Origin: an uncultured Phascolarctobacterium sp.
GTDB lineage: Bacteria > Bacillota > Negativicutes > Acidaminococcales > Acidaminococcaceae
Assembly: GCA_900552005.1 (NCBI GenBank)
Contig: URXU01000003.1
Span: 62,001 to 126,000, forward strand
Length of the DNA: 64,000 nucleotides
Reading direction: 5' to 3'
Shown here piece by piece: positions 7,735-16,397 of the stretch. The notes beneath the pieces were generated by a model, which saw only the letters and a list, made by a program, of their open reading frames with translations, was not told the origin of the DNA and did no database searches. The position numbers and the translations under genes were made by a program. Position 1 is the stretch's first letter; each line of letters opens with the position of its first letter.

Positions 7735-8586
7735 TCAGCAAATTTCTCTGAAAGTATTCGTCAACGCAGCAAAATCTTCCAGCGTAAGCGTTTCGCCGCG
7801 GCGTCTGCCGTCTACGCCGGCCAGTTCCAGCCATTTAGCGCATCGTTCACTGCTGATGCCCATATTCTTTAAAGCATTGTTCAGCATTTTGCGCCGCATG
7901 GAAAAAGCGGCCTTAACCACACGGAAAAACAGCGCTTCATCGCAAACCTCCACAGGGGGCTTCTGCCTGCGCTTGCAGACAATAACCGCCGAATCTACAG
8001 CCGGAGCAGGAATAAAAGATGACGGCGGTACAATAAACGCAATCTCCGGTTCCGTAAAATACTGAATCGCTACGGATAAAGCTCCGTAATCCCGGCCGCC
8101 GGGCTTGGCAGCCATGCGCTCAGCCACTTCCTTCTGCACCATGGCCACCAGTCTTTCCATGGGCAGGCGTTTTTCCAGTAAAGCAAAAATTATCGGCGTC
8201 GTAATATAATACGGCAGATTGGCACAGACCTTGAAATTTTCCGCACCAAGCTCCTGCATAATATCGACTTTTAAAATATCGCCATTAACAATGCGCACAT
8301 TATCATAGCCAGCCAGCGTTACATCCAGTACCGGCAAGAGTCTTTTATCCAGCTCCACCGCTACTACGTCGGCGCCGCTTTCCGCCAGGCCCTGCGTCAA
8401 AGTACCAATGCCCGGTCCTACTTCCAGCACCTTATCAGCAGGCGTCAGCTCTGCCGCCTGCACAATGCGGCGGACAATATCTTCATCAATCAGAAAGTTC
8501 TGTCCCAGTTTTTTATCTGCCCGCAGCTTAAAGCGGTGCAGAATATGATTTGTTACCTGCGGTGAGGCAATAACAGGATGATTCAT
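7735..8586 (-). CDS. rsmA: 16S rRNA adenine dimethyltransferase RsmA (KsgA)
   Basis: A 283-aa SAM-dependent enzyme that dimethylates two adjacent adenines near the 3' end of 16S rRNA. Motifs: KKLGQNFLID (about residues 26-35), SAM motif EVGPGIGTLT (about 55-64), and the catalytic motif NLPYYITTPI (about 124-133). It sits 8 nt after rnmV, the conserved Firmicute order yabE-rnmV-rsmA. The leftward transcript ends at the bidirectional terminator at 7691-7724. Confidence 0.96.
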   Translation of the reverse strand: MNHPVIASPQVTNHILHRFKLRADKKLGQNFLIDEDIVRRIVQAAELTPADKVLEVGPGIGTLTQGLAESGADVVAVELDKRLLPVLDVTLAGYDNVRIVNGDILKVDIMQELGAENFKVCANLPYYITTPIIFALLEKRLPMERLVAMVQKEVAERMAAKPGGRDYGALSVAIQYFTEPEIAFIVPPSSFIPAPAVDSAVIVCKRRQKPPVEVCDEALFFRVVKAAFSMRRKMLNNALKNMGISSERCAKWLELAGVDGRRRGETLTLEDFAALTNTFREIC

Positions 8587-8594
8587 AAATCTCT

Positions 8595-9131
8595 TTAGGC
8601 TCCAATCTTCTGCACGGCGGCAGCAAATTCTTCACGACTGACACCGTAAGTGTTCAATCGCTGCAAAAACTGCTTGGCATTTCCATAGCCAATACCCAGT
8701 TCAGCACCTAATTGCGCACGCCGTTCAGCAGATGCACCTGCGCCGCTGAGTCCGTTGGCAAATAGGTCCTGCATGGAAAAATTAACTGCCGGCTGAAATT
8801 CATGATGCCGCACTTTGGCCAATGCTTTTAAAATAGCCTGCGGACTGGCCTGCTCCACACCCACATCATTATTAGCTGTGGCCTCAATTTTGGGAATAAA
8901 CGCCTGTCCGGCCCGGGGAAATTTTTCCGTCAAAAATCTACGGATACGTTCACCGGCGCCGTCCGGATCAGTCAGAATAATAATCCCGCGCTTTTCATAA
9001 GCTGCGGCAATCTTCGCCAGCGTATAGGGAGCCAGAGTAAAACCGCCTGTTTCAATGGTCTCTGCCTCCAGAGCCTTTCTGATAGCTGCCGTATCCATCT
9101 TGCCTTCTACAACCAGTACTTCTTTTAGCAA
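8595..9131 (-). CDS. rnmV: Ribonuclease M5
   Basis: A 178-aa Toprim-fold nuclease that matures the 5S rRNA precursor. The Toprim signature is visible: EVLVVEGKMD (residues 4-13) and the acidic motif LTDPDGAGERIR (about 53-64). Translation starts at TTG: GAGGTG lies 4 nt upstream, overlapping the stop of the yabE-like gene, and no closer ATG exists. The gene order yabE-rnmV-rsmA is the classic Firmicute arrangement. Confidence 0.94.
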   Translation of the reverse strand: MLKEVLVVEGKMDTAAIRKALEAETIETGGFTLAPYTLAKIAAAYEKRGIIILTDPDGAGERIRRFLTEKFPRAGQAFIPKIEATANNDVGVEQASPQAILKALAKVRHHEFQPAVNFSMQDLFANGLSGAGASAERRAQLGAELGIGYGNAKQFLQRLNTYGVSREEFAAAVQKIGA

Positions 9132-9139
9132 AGTGCACC

Positions 9140-10123
9140 TCAGTCTTCCAAAATATAAATTTCCATGTCACGTCTTCCCCACTGAATGGCTCTGTGCCAA
9201 TCACTCATGAAGACATCAATTTTATTGCCGACGATGGAACCGCCGGTGTCACCAGCCATGGCAATGCCATAACCGGGAATATACATCTTAGTATAATAAG
9301 GGATAACCCGCGGATCTACGGCTACAATACCTTCATAAGGCACCAGTCCGATAGCTGTCATACCGCTGCCGGTACCGCAGTTTACCGTATAAGCCGATAC
9401 TTCCACATACATTTTTTTCTTATAACGTTTATAGCCTTCCGGCGTCTTGACGCTCATGCCCATACCTTTGCGGACAATTTTCTTTTCCGGCACCACGACA
9501 AGCTCACGTCCTATTTCCTGAGTCATAGTACTGCCGTCGTCATTGACCTTGACCTTGGAAATCACCTTGGCCACGCCGGGGCGCCCTTCTGATTGAACCA
9601 CGTCATTGCCAAGCGCCATGCTAAAATCTTCTACATACTCCACGCCGGGAGCTTCGCTTTCCTCACTGAAGCTGAATTTTTCATCTTTGTCCAGAACATA
9701 GACTTTCATGTCTTCCTGCAAGACGCTGTCAGGCGAAGGATACACTTTGTTTTTCTTGTACCGGATACCCAGGCTTTTCAGAGCTTCACCCACCGTAGGT
9801 TTGCCGCTTCTGTACACTGTTTCCTCATTATCTTGGATCAGCACGAAACTTTTGGCACGTACTACCTCAATAATACTGCCATCCTGCACATTACGGTTAG
9901 CTCCTAACAAGCGCCAGCTGTCACCTGCATCCAGCTGCACCCCAGCTTCCTGAATAATGGATTCCGGATTAGCCGTATTGGTACGGATAACTTTTTCCTG
10001 ACCATCGTATCTGACAGTAACATGACGAATAATGTCAAAACCAGTCAGAAAAGGCAGTGCCATAAGTAGGATAACAAGTACTGCCAAACAGTGTTTATGC
10101 AGTTCCTTTATATCTTTAAACAT
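9140..10123 (-). CDS. YabE-like cell-wall protein (DUF348, G5 and 3D domains)
   Basis: A 327-aa exported or anchored protein: N-terminal membrane segment (about residues 13-31), two ubiquitin-like DUF348 repeats (about 34-85 and 90-145), a G5 domain (about 150-225) and a C-terminal 3D domain (about 240-325) with the three aspartates in AVDPRV, AGDTGG and KIDVFM. 3D domains in the Rpf/YabE/MltA-like group cut or remodel peptidoglycan glycan strands, so periplasmic wall turnover is likely. Good ribosome site AGGAGG. Its promoter overlaps a 12-bp inverted repeat. Confidence 0.92.
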   Translation of the reverse strand: MFKDIKELHKHCLAVLVILLMALPFLTGFDIIRHVTVRYDGQEKVIRTNTANPESIIQEAGVQLDAGDSWRLLGANRNVQDGSIIEVVRAKSFVLIQDNEETVYRSGKPTVGEALKSLGIRYKKNKVYPSPDSVLQEDMKVYVLDKDEKFSFSEESEAPGVEYVEDFSMALGNDVVQSEGRPGVAKVISKVKVNDDGSTMTQEIGRELVVVPEKKIVRKGMGMSVKTPEGYKRYKKKMYVEVSAYTVNCGTGSGMTAIGLVPYEGIVAVDPRVIPYYTKMYIPGYGIAMAGDTGGSIVGNKIDVFMSDWHRAIQWGRRDMEIYILED

Positions 10124-10142
10124 AAAAAACCTCCTTATCGGT

Positions 10143-10178
10143 TATAACATTTTAACATAAATAAAATGTTATAGTCAA
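10143..10178 (-). promoter_or_regulatory. yabE promoter overlapped by a 12-bp perfect inverted repeat
   Basis: Minus-strand TTGACT (10178-10173), 18-nt spacer, TAAAAT (10154-10149). A perfect repeat TATAACATTTTA (10143-10154) / TAAAATGTTATA (10162-10173), 7-nt spacing, covers the -10 box and spacer, as an operator would. The rest of the gap to 10320 (T-rich) shows nothing recognisable. Confidence 0.5.
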
Positions 10179-10319
10179 ATCAGGGGGTTTTTCACCCATC
10201 AGAGCAGGCCTTTATTTGCAGCTTTTTCACTGTTTCAGCCACTCAAAGTACAAAAATACTTCTTTTACCAACAATACTTTTTTAACCGGTGGATGTTTAA
10301 AAATTCTCTTCTACTGCAT

Positions 10320-10349
10320 AAACAAAAAGCCTGCAGAAACTGCAGGCTT
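10320..10349 (-). terminator. Intrinsic terminator of the pantothenate operon
   Basis: Perfect 10-bp stem AAGCCTGCAG / CTGCAGGCTT with a 3-nt loop, and TTTTTG after it on the minus strand. It ends the panD transcript. Confidence 0.9.
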
Positions 10350-10373
10350 GTGAACAGCAAACTGGCAATAAAA

Positions 10374-10757
10374 TTAACCTATTTCACGTTCCTTCTCTGT
10401 ACCGCGCACATTTACCGGACGGTTCTTTTCATCCACCATTACTACCTTAGGCACATAGTTTTTGGCTTCTTCTTCAGTCATCATGCTGTAGGCAATAATA
10501 ATAACGGTATCGCCAACCACTACCTTGCGGGCAGCCGCACCATTCAAACAGATTACGCCGCTGCCGCGTTCACCGGCAATAACATAAGTTTCCAGGCGAT
10601 TGCCGTTATTGTTATCGACAATCTGTACTCTTTCACCAGGCAGGATACCGGAAAGTTCCAAAAGTTCCGTATCAATTGTGATACTGCCCATATACTCCAG
10701 ATTAGCCTCAGTTACTGTTGCGCGATGAATTTTTCCGTGAAACATATTATAAAGCAT
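10374..10757 (-). CDS. panD: Aspartate 1-decarboxylase proenzyme
   Basis: A 127-aa pyruvoyl enzyme that makes beta-alanine from aspartate for pantothenate synthesis. The self-cleavage site Gly24-Ser25 (YMGSITID) is present; Ser25 becomes the pyruvoyl group. The family's GAAARKVVVGDTVIIIAY core is intact. The panC stop and panD ATG overlap in TAATG, so expression is translationally coupled; GGAG precedes the start. It is last in the operon, before the terminator at 10320-10349. Confidence 0.96.
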   Translation of the reverse strand: MLYNMFHGKIHRATVTEANLEYMGSITIDTELLELSGILPGERVQIVDNNNGNRLETYVIAGERGSGVICLNGAAARKVVVGDTVIIIAYSMMTEEEAKNYVPKVVMVDEKNRPVNVRGTEKEREIG

Positions 10758-11611
10758 TATTTCTCCTCCAGAATTACATTATCTATTAAACGTGTGGTAC
10801 CGAATTTAACGGCTACTGCCAGCAGATTACTTCCGGTAAGCGGTTCACTGACTGGCCTCAGCTCCGGCAGCTGATAAATTTCCACATAATCAATATTGCT
10901 CATGGGTTCAGCTTCTATTTCCTTGCGTACCTGTTCAATAAGTACGGCTGCATTTCTTTCACCTGCGGCAAAGCTTTCTTCAGCATGCTGCAGGCTGCGG
11001 CTCAGAACCAATGCTGCCTGATGTTCCTGCTCACTTAAATAAGTGTTGCGGGAACTTTTAGCAAGGCCGTCAGCCTCGCGTATGATGGGCATAACGCGCA
11101 GTTCCAGATTAAAGAACAGATCTTTGACCATCCGTTTTAAAACTTCTACCTGCTGAGCGTCTTTTTGTCCGAAATAAGCTCTATCAGGCTGCGCCAGATT
11201 AAAAAGTTTGCTTACAACCGTAGTAACACCGCGGAAATGAATAGGACGGCTGCGTCCGCACAAAACTTTTGTTACTTCACCGGTTACTTCCACCCAGGTC
11301 ATATCTTCACTGGGATACATTTCCTTGGGAGACGGCGCAAATACAACGTCTGCTCCCATCGCCTCAGCCAGGCGGCAGTCGGCCTCCAAAGTACGCGGAT
11401 AAGCGTCTAAATCTTCATTAGGACCAAACTGCGTGGGATTAACAAATACGCTGACTACCACAAAATCACTTTCCGCATGGGCGGCTTTGATAAGAGAAGC
11501 ATGACCTTCATGCAGCGCCCCCATTGTAGGCACAAGACCTATACTGAGATTTGCTTTTTTGGCAGCTGCTACTTCTGCACGCAGCTCCGCAACGGTTTTT
11601 ACCAGTTTCAT
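10757..11611 (-). CDS. panC: Pantothenate synthetase
   Basis: A 284-aa ligase joining pantoate and beta-alanine with ATP. Motifs: LVPTMGALHEGHASLI (HIGH-like, about residues 26-41), VSVFVNPTQFGPNEDLDAYPR, YFGQKDAQQ and SSRNTYL. The position between panB and panD, the TAATG junction with panD and a 23-nt gap to panB support an operon. The ribosome site AAAGG is 12 nt from the ATG, weaker than for its neighbours. Confidence 0.97.
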   Translation of the reverse strand: MKLVKTVAELRAEVAAAKKANLSIGLVPTMGALHEGHASLIKAAHAESDFVVVSVFVNPTQFGPNEDLDAYPRTLEADCRLAEAMGADVVFAPSPKEMYPSEDMTWVEVTGEVTKVLCGRSRPIHFRGVTTVVSKLFNLAQPDRAYFGQKDAQQVEVLKRMVKDLFFNLELRVMPIIREADGLAKSSRNTYLSEQEHQAALVLSRSLQHAEESFAAGERNAAVLIEQVRKEIEAEPMSNIDYVEIYQLPELRPVSEPLTGSNLLAVAVKFGTTRLIDNVILEEK

Positions 11612-11634
11612 TTATTTCAACGGCCTTTCTTTAA

Positions 11635-12474
11635 TTAATATAATTTTTCCAGCACACTGTCATCTATTTTAAAAGTGTGTTCCGCTGACGGGAAAGTTCT
11701 ATTTTTCACGTCGGCAATATATTCTTTTACCGCATTAACGGTAATAGTATGTACATCAGCATATTTTCTGACAAACTTAGGGCAGAAGCCGTCTGTAACG
11801 CCTAAAAGGTCATTGCATACCAGCACCTGTCCGTCACAGCCGCTGCCGGCGCCAATGCCGATAGTGGCAGCCGTCTTCAGTTCACCGGTAATTTTCTCGG
11901 CCAGAGCCGCCGGAACACATTCCAGCACAATGGCAAAAGCCCCTGCCGCCTCCAAAGCCTTGGCATCATCAATTATTTTCTGCGCGGCGGCAACTTCTTT
12001 GCCCTGAACCTTAAAACCACCCAGCTGATTAACTGATTGCGGTGTCAGTCCTAAATGCCCCACTACGGGAATACCGGCAGCAGTCAGCTTCTCAACCAGC
12101 GGGCAAACTTCTCTGCCGCCTTCCAGTTTTACTGCCGTGCAGCCTGTTTCCTTCAGAAAACGGGCTGCATTATACATACCATCCGCAATGCTGGCCTGGT
12201 AACTCATAAAGGGCATATCGCCAACTACCAGCGCCCGGCTGTTGCCGCGCATAACCGCTTTGGTATGATGCAGCATTTCCTCCATGGTCACCGGTACAGT
12301 GGACTTATAACCCAACACCACATTGCCCAGAGAATCGCCTACCAGAATCATATCAATGCCTGCTTCATTAACATTTCTGGCCATGGCTACATCATAAGCA
12401 GTAATCATGGTAATAGGCTCGCCCTTTTGTTTCATCTCTTTAATAGTAGCTGTAGTAACTGTTTTACCTGTCAT
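11635..12474 (-). CDS. panB: 3-methyl-2-oxobutanoate hydroxymethyltransferase
   Basis: A 279-aa Mg-dependent enzyme that makes ketopantoate from ketoisovalerate and methylene-tetrahydrofolate. Motifs: ITAYDVAMARNVNEAGIDMILVGDSLGNV (metal-binding Asp), GDMPFMSY, KLEGG and GIGAGSGCDGQVLV. It overlaps the upstream DUF2520 gene by 11 nt and carries its own GGAGG within that overlap. Its product is the substrate expected for that neighbouring reductase-like protein. Confidence 0.97.
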   Translation of the reverse strand: MTGKTVTTATIKEMKQKGEPITMITAYDVAMARNVNEAGIDMILVGDSLGNVVLGYKSTVPVTMEEMLHHTKAVMRGNSRALVVGDMPFMSYQASIADGMYNAARFLKETGCTAVKLEGGREVCPLVEKLTAAGIPVVGHLGLTPQSVNQLGGFKVQGKEVAAAQKIIDDAKALEAAGAFAIVLECVPAALAEKITGELKTAATIGIGAGSGCDGQVLVCNDLLGVTDGFCPKFVRKYADVHTITVNAVKEYIADVKNRTFPSAEHTFKIDDSVLEKLY

Positions 12475-13336
12475 GTTTTTTTACCTCCGGATTCTGCAGC
12501 AGCTGTTTTAGCTGCCGTACAGTATCGCTGTCAATAGTACCGTTGGCCAAAGCAAGCTGAACTGCTTCCAGTCCCAGAGAACAGTAGGCGGATAAATATT
12601 CCTCCGGCAGCACTTCCAGATGACCCGAGACAGTACTGCAGTCACCGCGTGCAATAGGTCCCGTCAGAGCCTGACCTGCAGCAGCGGCCTGCCTGAGATT
12701 TGCTGCTGTTCCCTGAAACAAGGGCAGCAAGGCCTGCCAGGCTGCTGTTTTATCGTGCAGCCAGCGCTCCATAATCTGCTGACCGATAGCGGCTGCGGCT
12801 ACTACATAATTAGAACAGAAACAAGCTGCCGCATGATATAATTTTCTGTCCTCCGGCGGCACAGCAAAGGGTTTGCCTCCCAGCAGCCGTACAATATCTG
12901 CCGCCGCTGCCGCTGCCGTCGCATCACCATCCACAGCCATATAAACGCCTTGCAGGCTGGTCGCTCCGCCGGCAAAGCTCTGCAAGGGATGGCAGCTGCC
13001 TGTATAGGCTCCTGCAGCCCGCAGCGCTGCCAGCGGTTCCAGACCCAGCGAACCGCTGCAATGCAGAAATACCTTGCCGCTTAACATACCGCCGTCAGCC
13101 TGCTGCACCAGTGCCTCAGCAGCGGCAGCAATACTCCTGTCAGGTACGGTAATGAAAATAATCTCAGATTTATAAGCCAGTTCCAGATTGCTCAGCGCCG
13201 GAACCGCAAACCTTGCTGCCAGCCGGGCTGTTTTTTCTGCATGAGCTGCCGTAATACCCTGTAAAATACCGGCCTGCTGAAAATATGCAGCCAAGCAGCA
13301 GCCGACTTTGCCGCCGCCGATAATACCTATCTGCAT
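12464..13336 (-). CDS. Rossmann/DUF2520 dehydrogenase, probable alternative ketopantoate reductase (PanG type)
   Basis: A 290-aa protein with an N-terminal NAD(P)-binding fold starting MQIGIIGGGKVGCCL and a helical DUF2520 C-terminal part (PPEDRKLYHAAACFCSNY, GPIARGD), which is the 6-phosphogluconate-dehydrogenase-like architecture. It is first in the operon, overlapping panB by 11 nt. No classical panE is visible in the operon, so ketopantoate reduction to pantoate is the likely job; PanG-type reductases reported in Francisella and Clostridioides fit this role from memory. Start chosen at 13336 because AAAGGAGA lies 4 nt upstream; a longer frame would begin inside the leader RNA. Confidence 0.75.
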   Translation of the reverse strand: MQIGIIGGGKVGCCLAAYFQQAGILQGITAAHAEKTARLAARFAVPALSNLELAYKSEIIFITVPDRSIAAAAEALVQQADGGMLSGKVFLHCSGSLGLEPLAALRAAGAYTGSCHPLQSFAGGATSLQGVYMAVDGDATAAAAAADIVRLLGGKPFAVPPEDRKLYHAAACFCSNYVVAAAAIGQQIMERWLHDKTAAWQALLPLFQGTAANLRQAAAAGQALTGPIARGDCSTVSGHLEVLPEEYLSAYCSLGLEAVQLALANGTIDSDTVRQLKQLLQNPEVKKHDR

Positions 13337-13361
13337 GTGTTCTCCTTTCTGCCGGAACAAT

Positions 13362-13390
13362 AAAAAAGCGCATTCCGACACGGAATGCGC
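13362..13390 (-). terminator. Attenuator-like terminator in the pan operon leader
   Basis: A 10-bp stem (GCGCATTCCG / CGGAATGCGC, ACA loop on plus, TGT on minus) followed by six T on the minus strand, located after the pan-type hairpin and 26 nt before the first ATG. A strong terminator between promoter and first gene implies regulated read-through. Confidence 0.75.
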
Positions 13391-13473
13391 ATAAAAATTC
13401 TTATTGCGTCTCGTCCCGGTCCGATTAAGATCCAAGCGATTATTGACATAATTTTGCATAATTTCCGCCCCTG

Positions 13474-13507
13474 CCGGATGCATTTCCTGCTGGGATAATG
13501 CTCCAGG
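13474..13507 (-). ncRNA. pan-motif-like RNA hairpin in the pan operon leader
   Basis: Read on the minus strand, three helices stack: GGA/TCC, GCATT/AATGC and TCC/GGA, closed by loop CAGCA, with single unpaired A residues between them on opposite sides. A hairpin with two bulged adenines upstream of pantothenate genes is the published description of the pan RNA motif, known here from memory. It begins within about 10 nt of the predicted transcription start. Match to the covariance model was not run. Confidence 0.7.
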
Positions 13508-13524
13508 CCGAAAATTACGCTCTC

Positions 13525-13553
13525 ATAATAGCATATAAATTATTCCTTGACAA
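13525..13553 (-). promoter_or_regulatory. Promoter of the pantothenate operon
   Basis: Minus-strand TTGTCA (13553-13548), 17-nt spacer, TATTAT (13530-13525). It gives a leader of about 180 nt to the first ATG. The space from here to 13760 is AT-rich and otherwise shows only the gntP upstream region, with a TATAAT-like box near 13697. Confidence 0.65.
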
Positions 13554-13760
13554 GCGGAAAATAAATTCTTTATAGATAGAAAAGAAAAACAGCATACATT
13601 AATAATCATCAGCATATGCAATAAAATCACTGTAAAAGCGTAAAAATCTTTATTATGACATATATTATAGCTCTTTTCTTATTTATTGCTACACGTTATA
13701 ATATATAGCATACACCAAAAGTTGTTGCCGGTGTCCAATAAAATTTTTAGGAGGTATATC

Positions 13761-15146
13761 ATGTCAGGTTTTTCCCTCATCATAGCCTTTGTCATTGCTA
13801 TCGTAGTTATGATTGTGGCTATCTCCAAGTACAAAGTTCATCCGTTCTTATCCATCATGGGTGTTTCCCTGCTGTTAGGCTTAACCGCAGGCGTCCCGCT
13901 CGTCAATACCACGGTTGACGGCAAACAGGTTCAAGGCATTGTTAATGTTATCGGTTCCGGTTTCTCCGGTACCTTCACCAGCATCGGTATCGTCATTATC
14001 CTTGGCGCGCTTATTGGTTCCATTTTGGAAAAAACCGGTGCCGCTCTTAAACTTGCCGATATGGTTATTAAGCTAGTTGGCAAAAAACGTCCTGCCCTGG
14101 CTATGGAATTAATGGGCTGGGTAGTTTCCATCCCCGTATTTTGCGATTCCGGTTTTGTCATTCTTAATCCTATTCGTAAATCTCTTGTTAAACGTACCAG
14201 AATTTCCAGTGTTACCATGTCCGTAGCTTTAAGCGCCGGTCTTTATATTTCTCACGTTTTCATTCCGCCCACCCCCGGTCCTATTGCCGCAGCCAACTCT
14301 CTGGGCATCGGCAATAATATGCTGCTGGTTATGGGTATGGGCGCTTTGGTATCCATTTTCCCGCTGTTTGCCGGCTACTGCTTTGCCAAATATATCGGTC
14401 AGCACGTTACCGCAGCTGATGATGCCACTCATGAAGAAAATGCTGTTTCCTATGAGGAACTGGTTAAAACCTACGGTAAGCTGCCCGGTTCCTTCAATTC
14501 TCTGGCTCCCATCATCGTGCCCATCATCCTCATGGCCATGGGCTCTATCTCGGCTATGGCCGGCTGGAAGGGCAGCATGGCAAACCTGCTGAGCTTCCTT
14601 GGCACTCCCGTTATGGCGCTGGCAGTAGGTACTATTTTCGGTATTATCCAACTTTCAACTGCCAATAAAATTAATGAATTCTACGACCTGACCAATGATA
14701 CTTTGAAAACTGTCGGCCCCATTTTGTTCGTAACCGCAGCCGGCGGTGTTCTGGGCAAGATTATTGCTGTTTCCGGCATGGTTAATTACATCACCGCCAA
14801 TGCCGCTATTTTGGAAACCATCGGCATCTTCTTCCCCTTTATTCTGGCAGCCATTCTCAAAACCGCTCAAGGTTCTTCCACCGTGGCCATTACCACAACT
14901 GCCGGTATTCTGGCACCGTTGATGGGTGTACTGGGACTGGATACCCCGACTATGGCGGCACTCACCGTTATGGCTATCGGCGCCGGTGCAATGACCGTTT
15001 CTCACGCCAACGACTCCTATTTCTGGGTTGTTACCAACTTCGGTGAAATGACTCCGGATCAGGGCTATCGCACTCAGACAGTCTGCACGCTGGTGCTTGG
15101 TATTTCCTCCATGGTAGGTATTTTCCTCCTGTCACTGGTATGCTAA
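13761..15146 (+). CDS. GntP-family permease, probably for glycerate
   Basis: A 461-aa membrane protein with about 12 hydrophobic segments, of the gluconate:H+ symporter (GntP) type; signatures include HPFLSIMGVSLLLGLTAG, SHVFIPPTPGP and the C-terminal MTVSHANDSYFWVV. The start at 13761 is chosen because AGGAGG lies 7 nt upstream; an upstream extension has no ribosome site. The next gene encodes glycerate kinase with no unrelated gene between, so glycerate or a related hydroxy-acid is the likely substrate. Confidence 0.88.
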   Translation: MSGFSLIIAFVIAIVVMIVAISKYKVHPFLSIMGVSLLLGLTAGVPLVNTTVDGKQVQGIVNVIGSGFSGTFTSIGIVIILGALIGSILEKTGAALKLADMVIKLVGKKRPALAMELMGWVVSIPVFCDSGFVILNPIRKSLVKRTRISSVTMSVALSAGLYISHVFIPPTPGPIAAANSLGIGNNMLLVMGMGALVSIFPLFAGYCFAKYIGQHVTAADDATHEENAVSYEELVKTYGKLPGSFNSLAPIIVPIILMAMGSISAMAGWKGSMANLLSFLGTPVMALAVGTIFGIIQLSTANKINEFYDLTNDTLKTVGPILFVTAAGGVLGKIIAVSGMVNYITANAAILETIGIFFPFILAAILKTAQGSSTVAITTTAGILAPLMGVLGLDTPTMAALTVMAIGAGAMTVSHANDSYFWVVTNFGEMTPDQGYRTQTVCTLVLGISSMVGIFLLSLVC

Positions 15147-15172
15147 AATAACAATATAGACCTGATTTTCAT

Positions 15173-15200
15173 GGGCGCAGATCCTGCGCCCTTTATTTTA
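15173..15200 (+). terminator. Terminator after the GntP permease gene
   Basis: Perfect 8-bp stem GGGCGCAG / CTGCGCCC with a 3-nt loop and a U-rich tail TTTATTTTA, in the 74-nt gap before glycerate kinase. It may lower downstream expression rather than stop it fully, since the kinase has no clear promoter of its own. Confidence 0.7.
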
Positions 15201-15220
15201 ATCTGAAGGAGTTTAAACCA

Positions 15221-16363
15221 GTGCATAAATTCATCGTTATTCCCGATTCTTTTAAAGGCACCATGTCTTCTCATGAAATCTGCCTGATAATGAAAGATAC
15301 CATCCTTACCCATTATCCCCAAGCTGAAGTCATCTGCATTCCTGTGGCTGACGGCGGCGAAGGCAGCGTTGACGCTTTTTTGCAGGCCATGGGCGGCAAA
15401 AAGGTCAGCGTTACCGTTCAGGGCCCTTACAAAGAACCTACGGAGGCTTTTTATGGTCTGCTGCCCGACGGTACGGCTGTAGTAGAAATGGCGGCAGCAG
15501 CAGGATTGCCGTTAGTAGGAGATAACAAACATGCTGAAAAAACCACTACCTTTGGTGCAGGCCAGCTAATGGTCGCTGCAGCCGAAGCCGGCTGCAAACG
15601 GCTGATTGTTGGTCTTGGCGGCAGCGCCACCAATGACGGCGGCTGCGGCGCCGCTGCTGCAGCAGGCATACGTTTTTATGATCAGCAGCAGCAAAGCTTT
15701 GTGCCGGTAGGCGAAACTTTGCACAATATTGCCGCTATTGATGTCAGCGGCCTGCATCCTGCCTTAAAGGCAATCCCCATTATTACTATGTGCGATATTG
15801 ATAATCCTTTATGCGGACCTGCCGGCGCCGCTGCTGTTTTTGCTCCGCAAAAGGGCGCCGATGCTCAGTGCGTAGCCATGCTGGATGCCGGTTTGTCTCA
15901 TATGGCAGCCGTTGTGAAACGTGACTTACAAGTTGATATTCTTGACTTACCGGGCGCAGGTGCGGCAGGCGGTATGGGCGGCGGCATGTATGCCTTTTTC
16001 GGCAGTTCGCTGCAAATGGGTATTGAAACTGTCTTGGATGCCGTAAACTTTGACAAATTGCTTGACGGAGCTGATATGGTTCTGAGCGGTGAAGGCAAAA
16101 TTGACCAGCAGTCCCTGCGCGGCAAAGTTGTAATCGGCGTAGCCCGCCGCACAAAAAAATCCGGTGTGCCTCTGCTGGCCATTGTCGGTGATGTGGGCGA
16201 CGATATTGCCGCGGCCTATGACGAGGGCGTTACCGGCATCTTCAGTATTAACCGGGTAGCTGTTCCCTACAAAGAAGCACGCTGCCGCGCCAAAGCGGAT
16301 TTAGCTCTCACCGTAAGCAATATTCTGCATTTTACCAGAAGAATAACCGGTACCCGTTTATAA
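15221..16363 (+). CDS. Glycerate kinase (GlxK/GarK type)
   Basis: A 380-aa cytosolic kinase phosphorylating D-glycerate. Motifs: VIPDSFKGTMSSHE (residues 6-19), VADGGEGSVDAF, GLGGSATNDGGCGAAAA and LSGEGKIDQQSLRGK. Start is GTG with AAGGAG 9 nt upstream. It follows a GntP permease, a common pairing for glycerate uptake and use. Whether the product is 2- or 3-phosphoglycerate cannot be told by eye. Confidence 0.93.
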   Translation: MHKFIVIPDSFKGTMSSHEICLIMKDTILTHYPQAEVICIPVADGGEGSVDAFLQAMGGKKVSVTVQGPYKEPTEAFYGLLPDGTAVVEMAAAAGLPLVGDNKHAEKTTTFGAGQLMVAAAEAGCKRLIVGLGGSATNDGGCGAAAAAGIRFYDQQQQSFVPVGETLHNIAAIDVSGLHPALKAIPIITMCDIDNPLCGPAGAAAVFAPQKGADAQCVAMLDAGLSHMAAVVKRDLQVDILDLPGAGAAGGMGGGMYAFFGSSLQMGIETVLDAVNFDKLLDGADMVLSGEGKIDQQSLRGKVVIGVARRTKKSGVPLLAIVGDVGDDIAAAYDEGVTGIFSINRVAVPYKEARCRAKADLALTVSNILHFTRRITGTRL

Positions 16364-16397
16364 AACGGTATTTTTCGATATATAAATTAAAATACTG

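Noticed and set aside
13337..13483. N-terminal extension of the DUF2520 protein into the leader
   Set aside because: It would begin inside the RNA leader, run through the terminator stem, and lacks a ribosome site; the ATG at 13336 has a good one.
13362..13553. T-box riboswitch in the pan leader
   Set aside because: No TGGNACCGCG-type antiterminator sequence is present, and the operon encodes no amino-acid or tRNA-linked gene.
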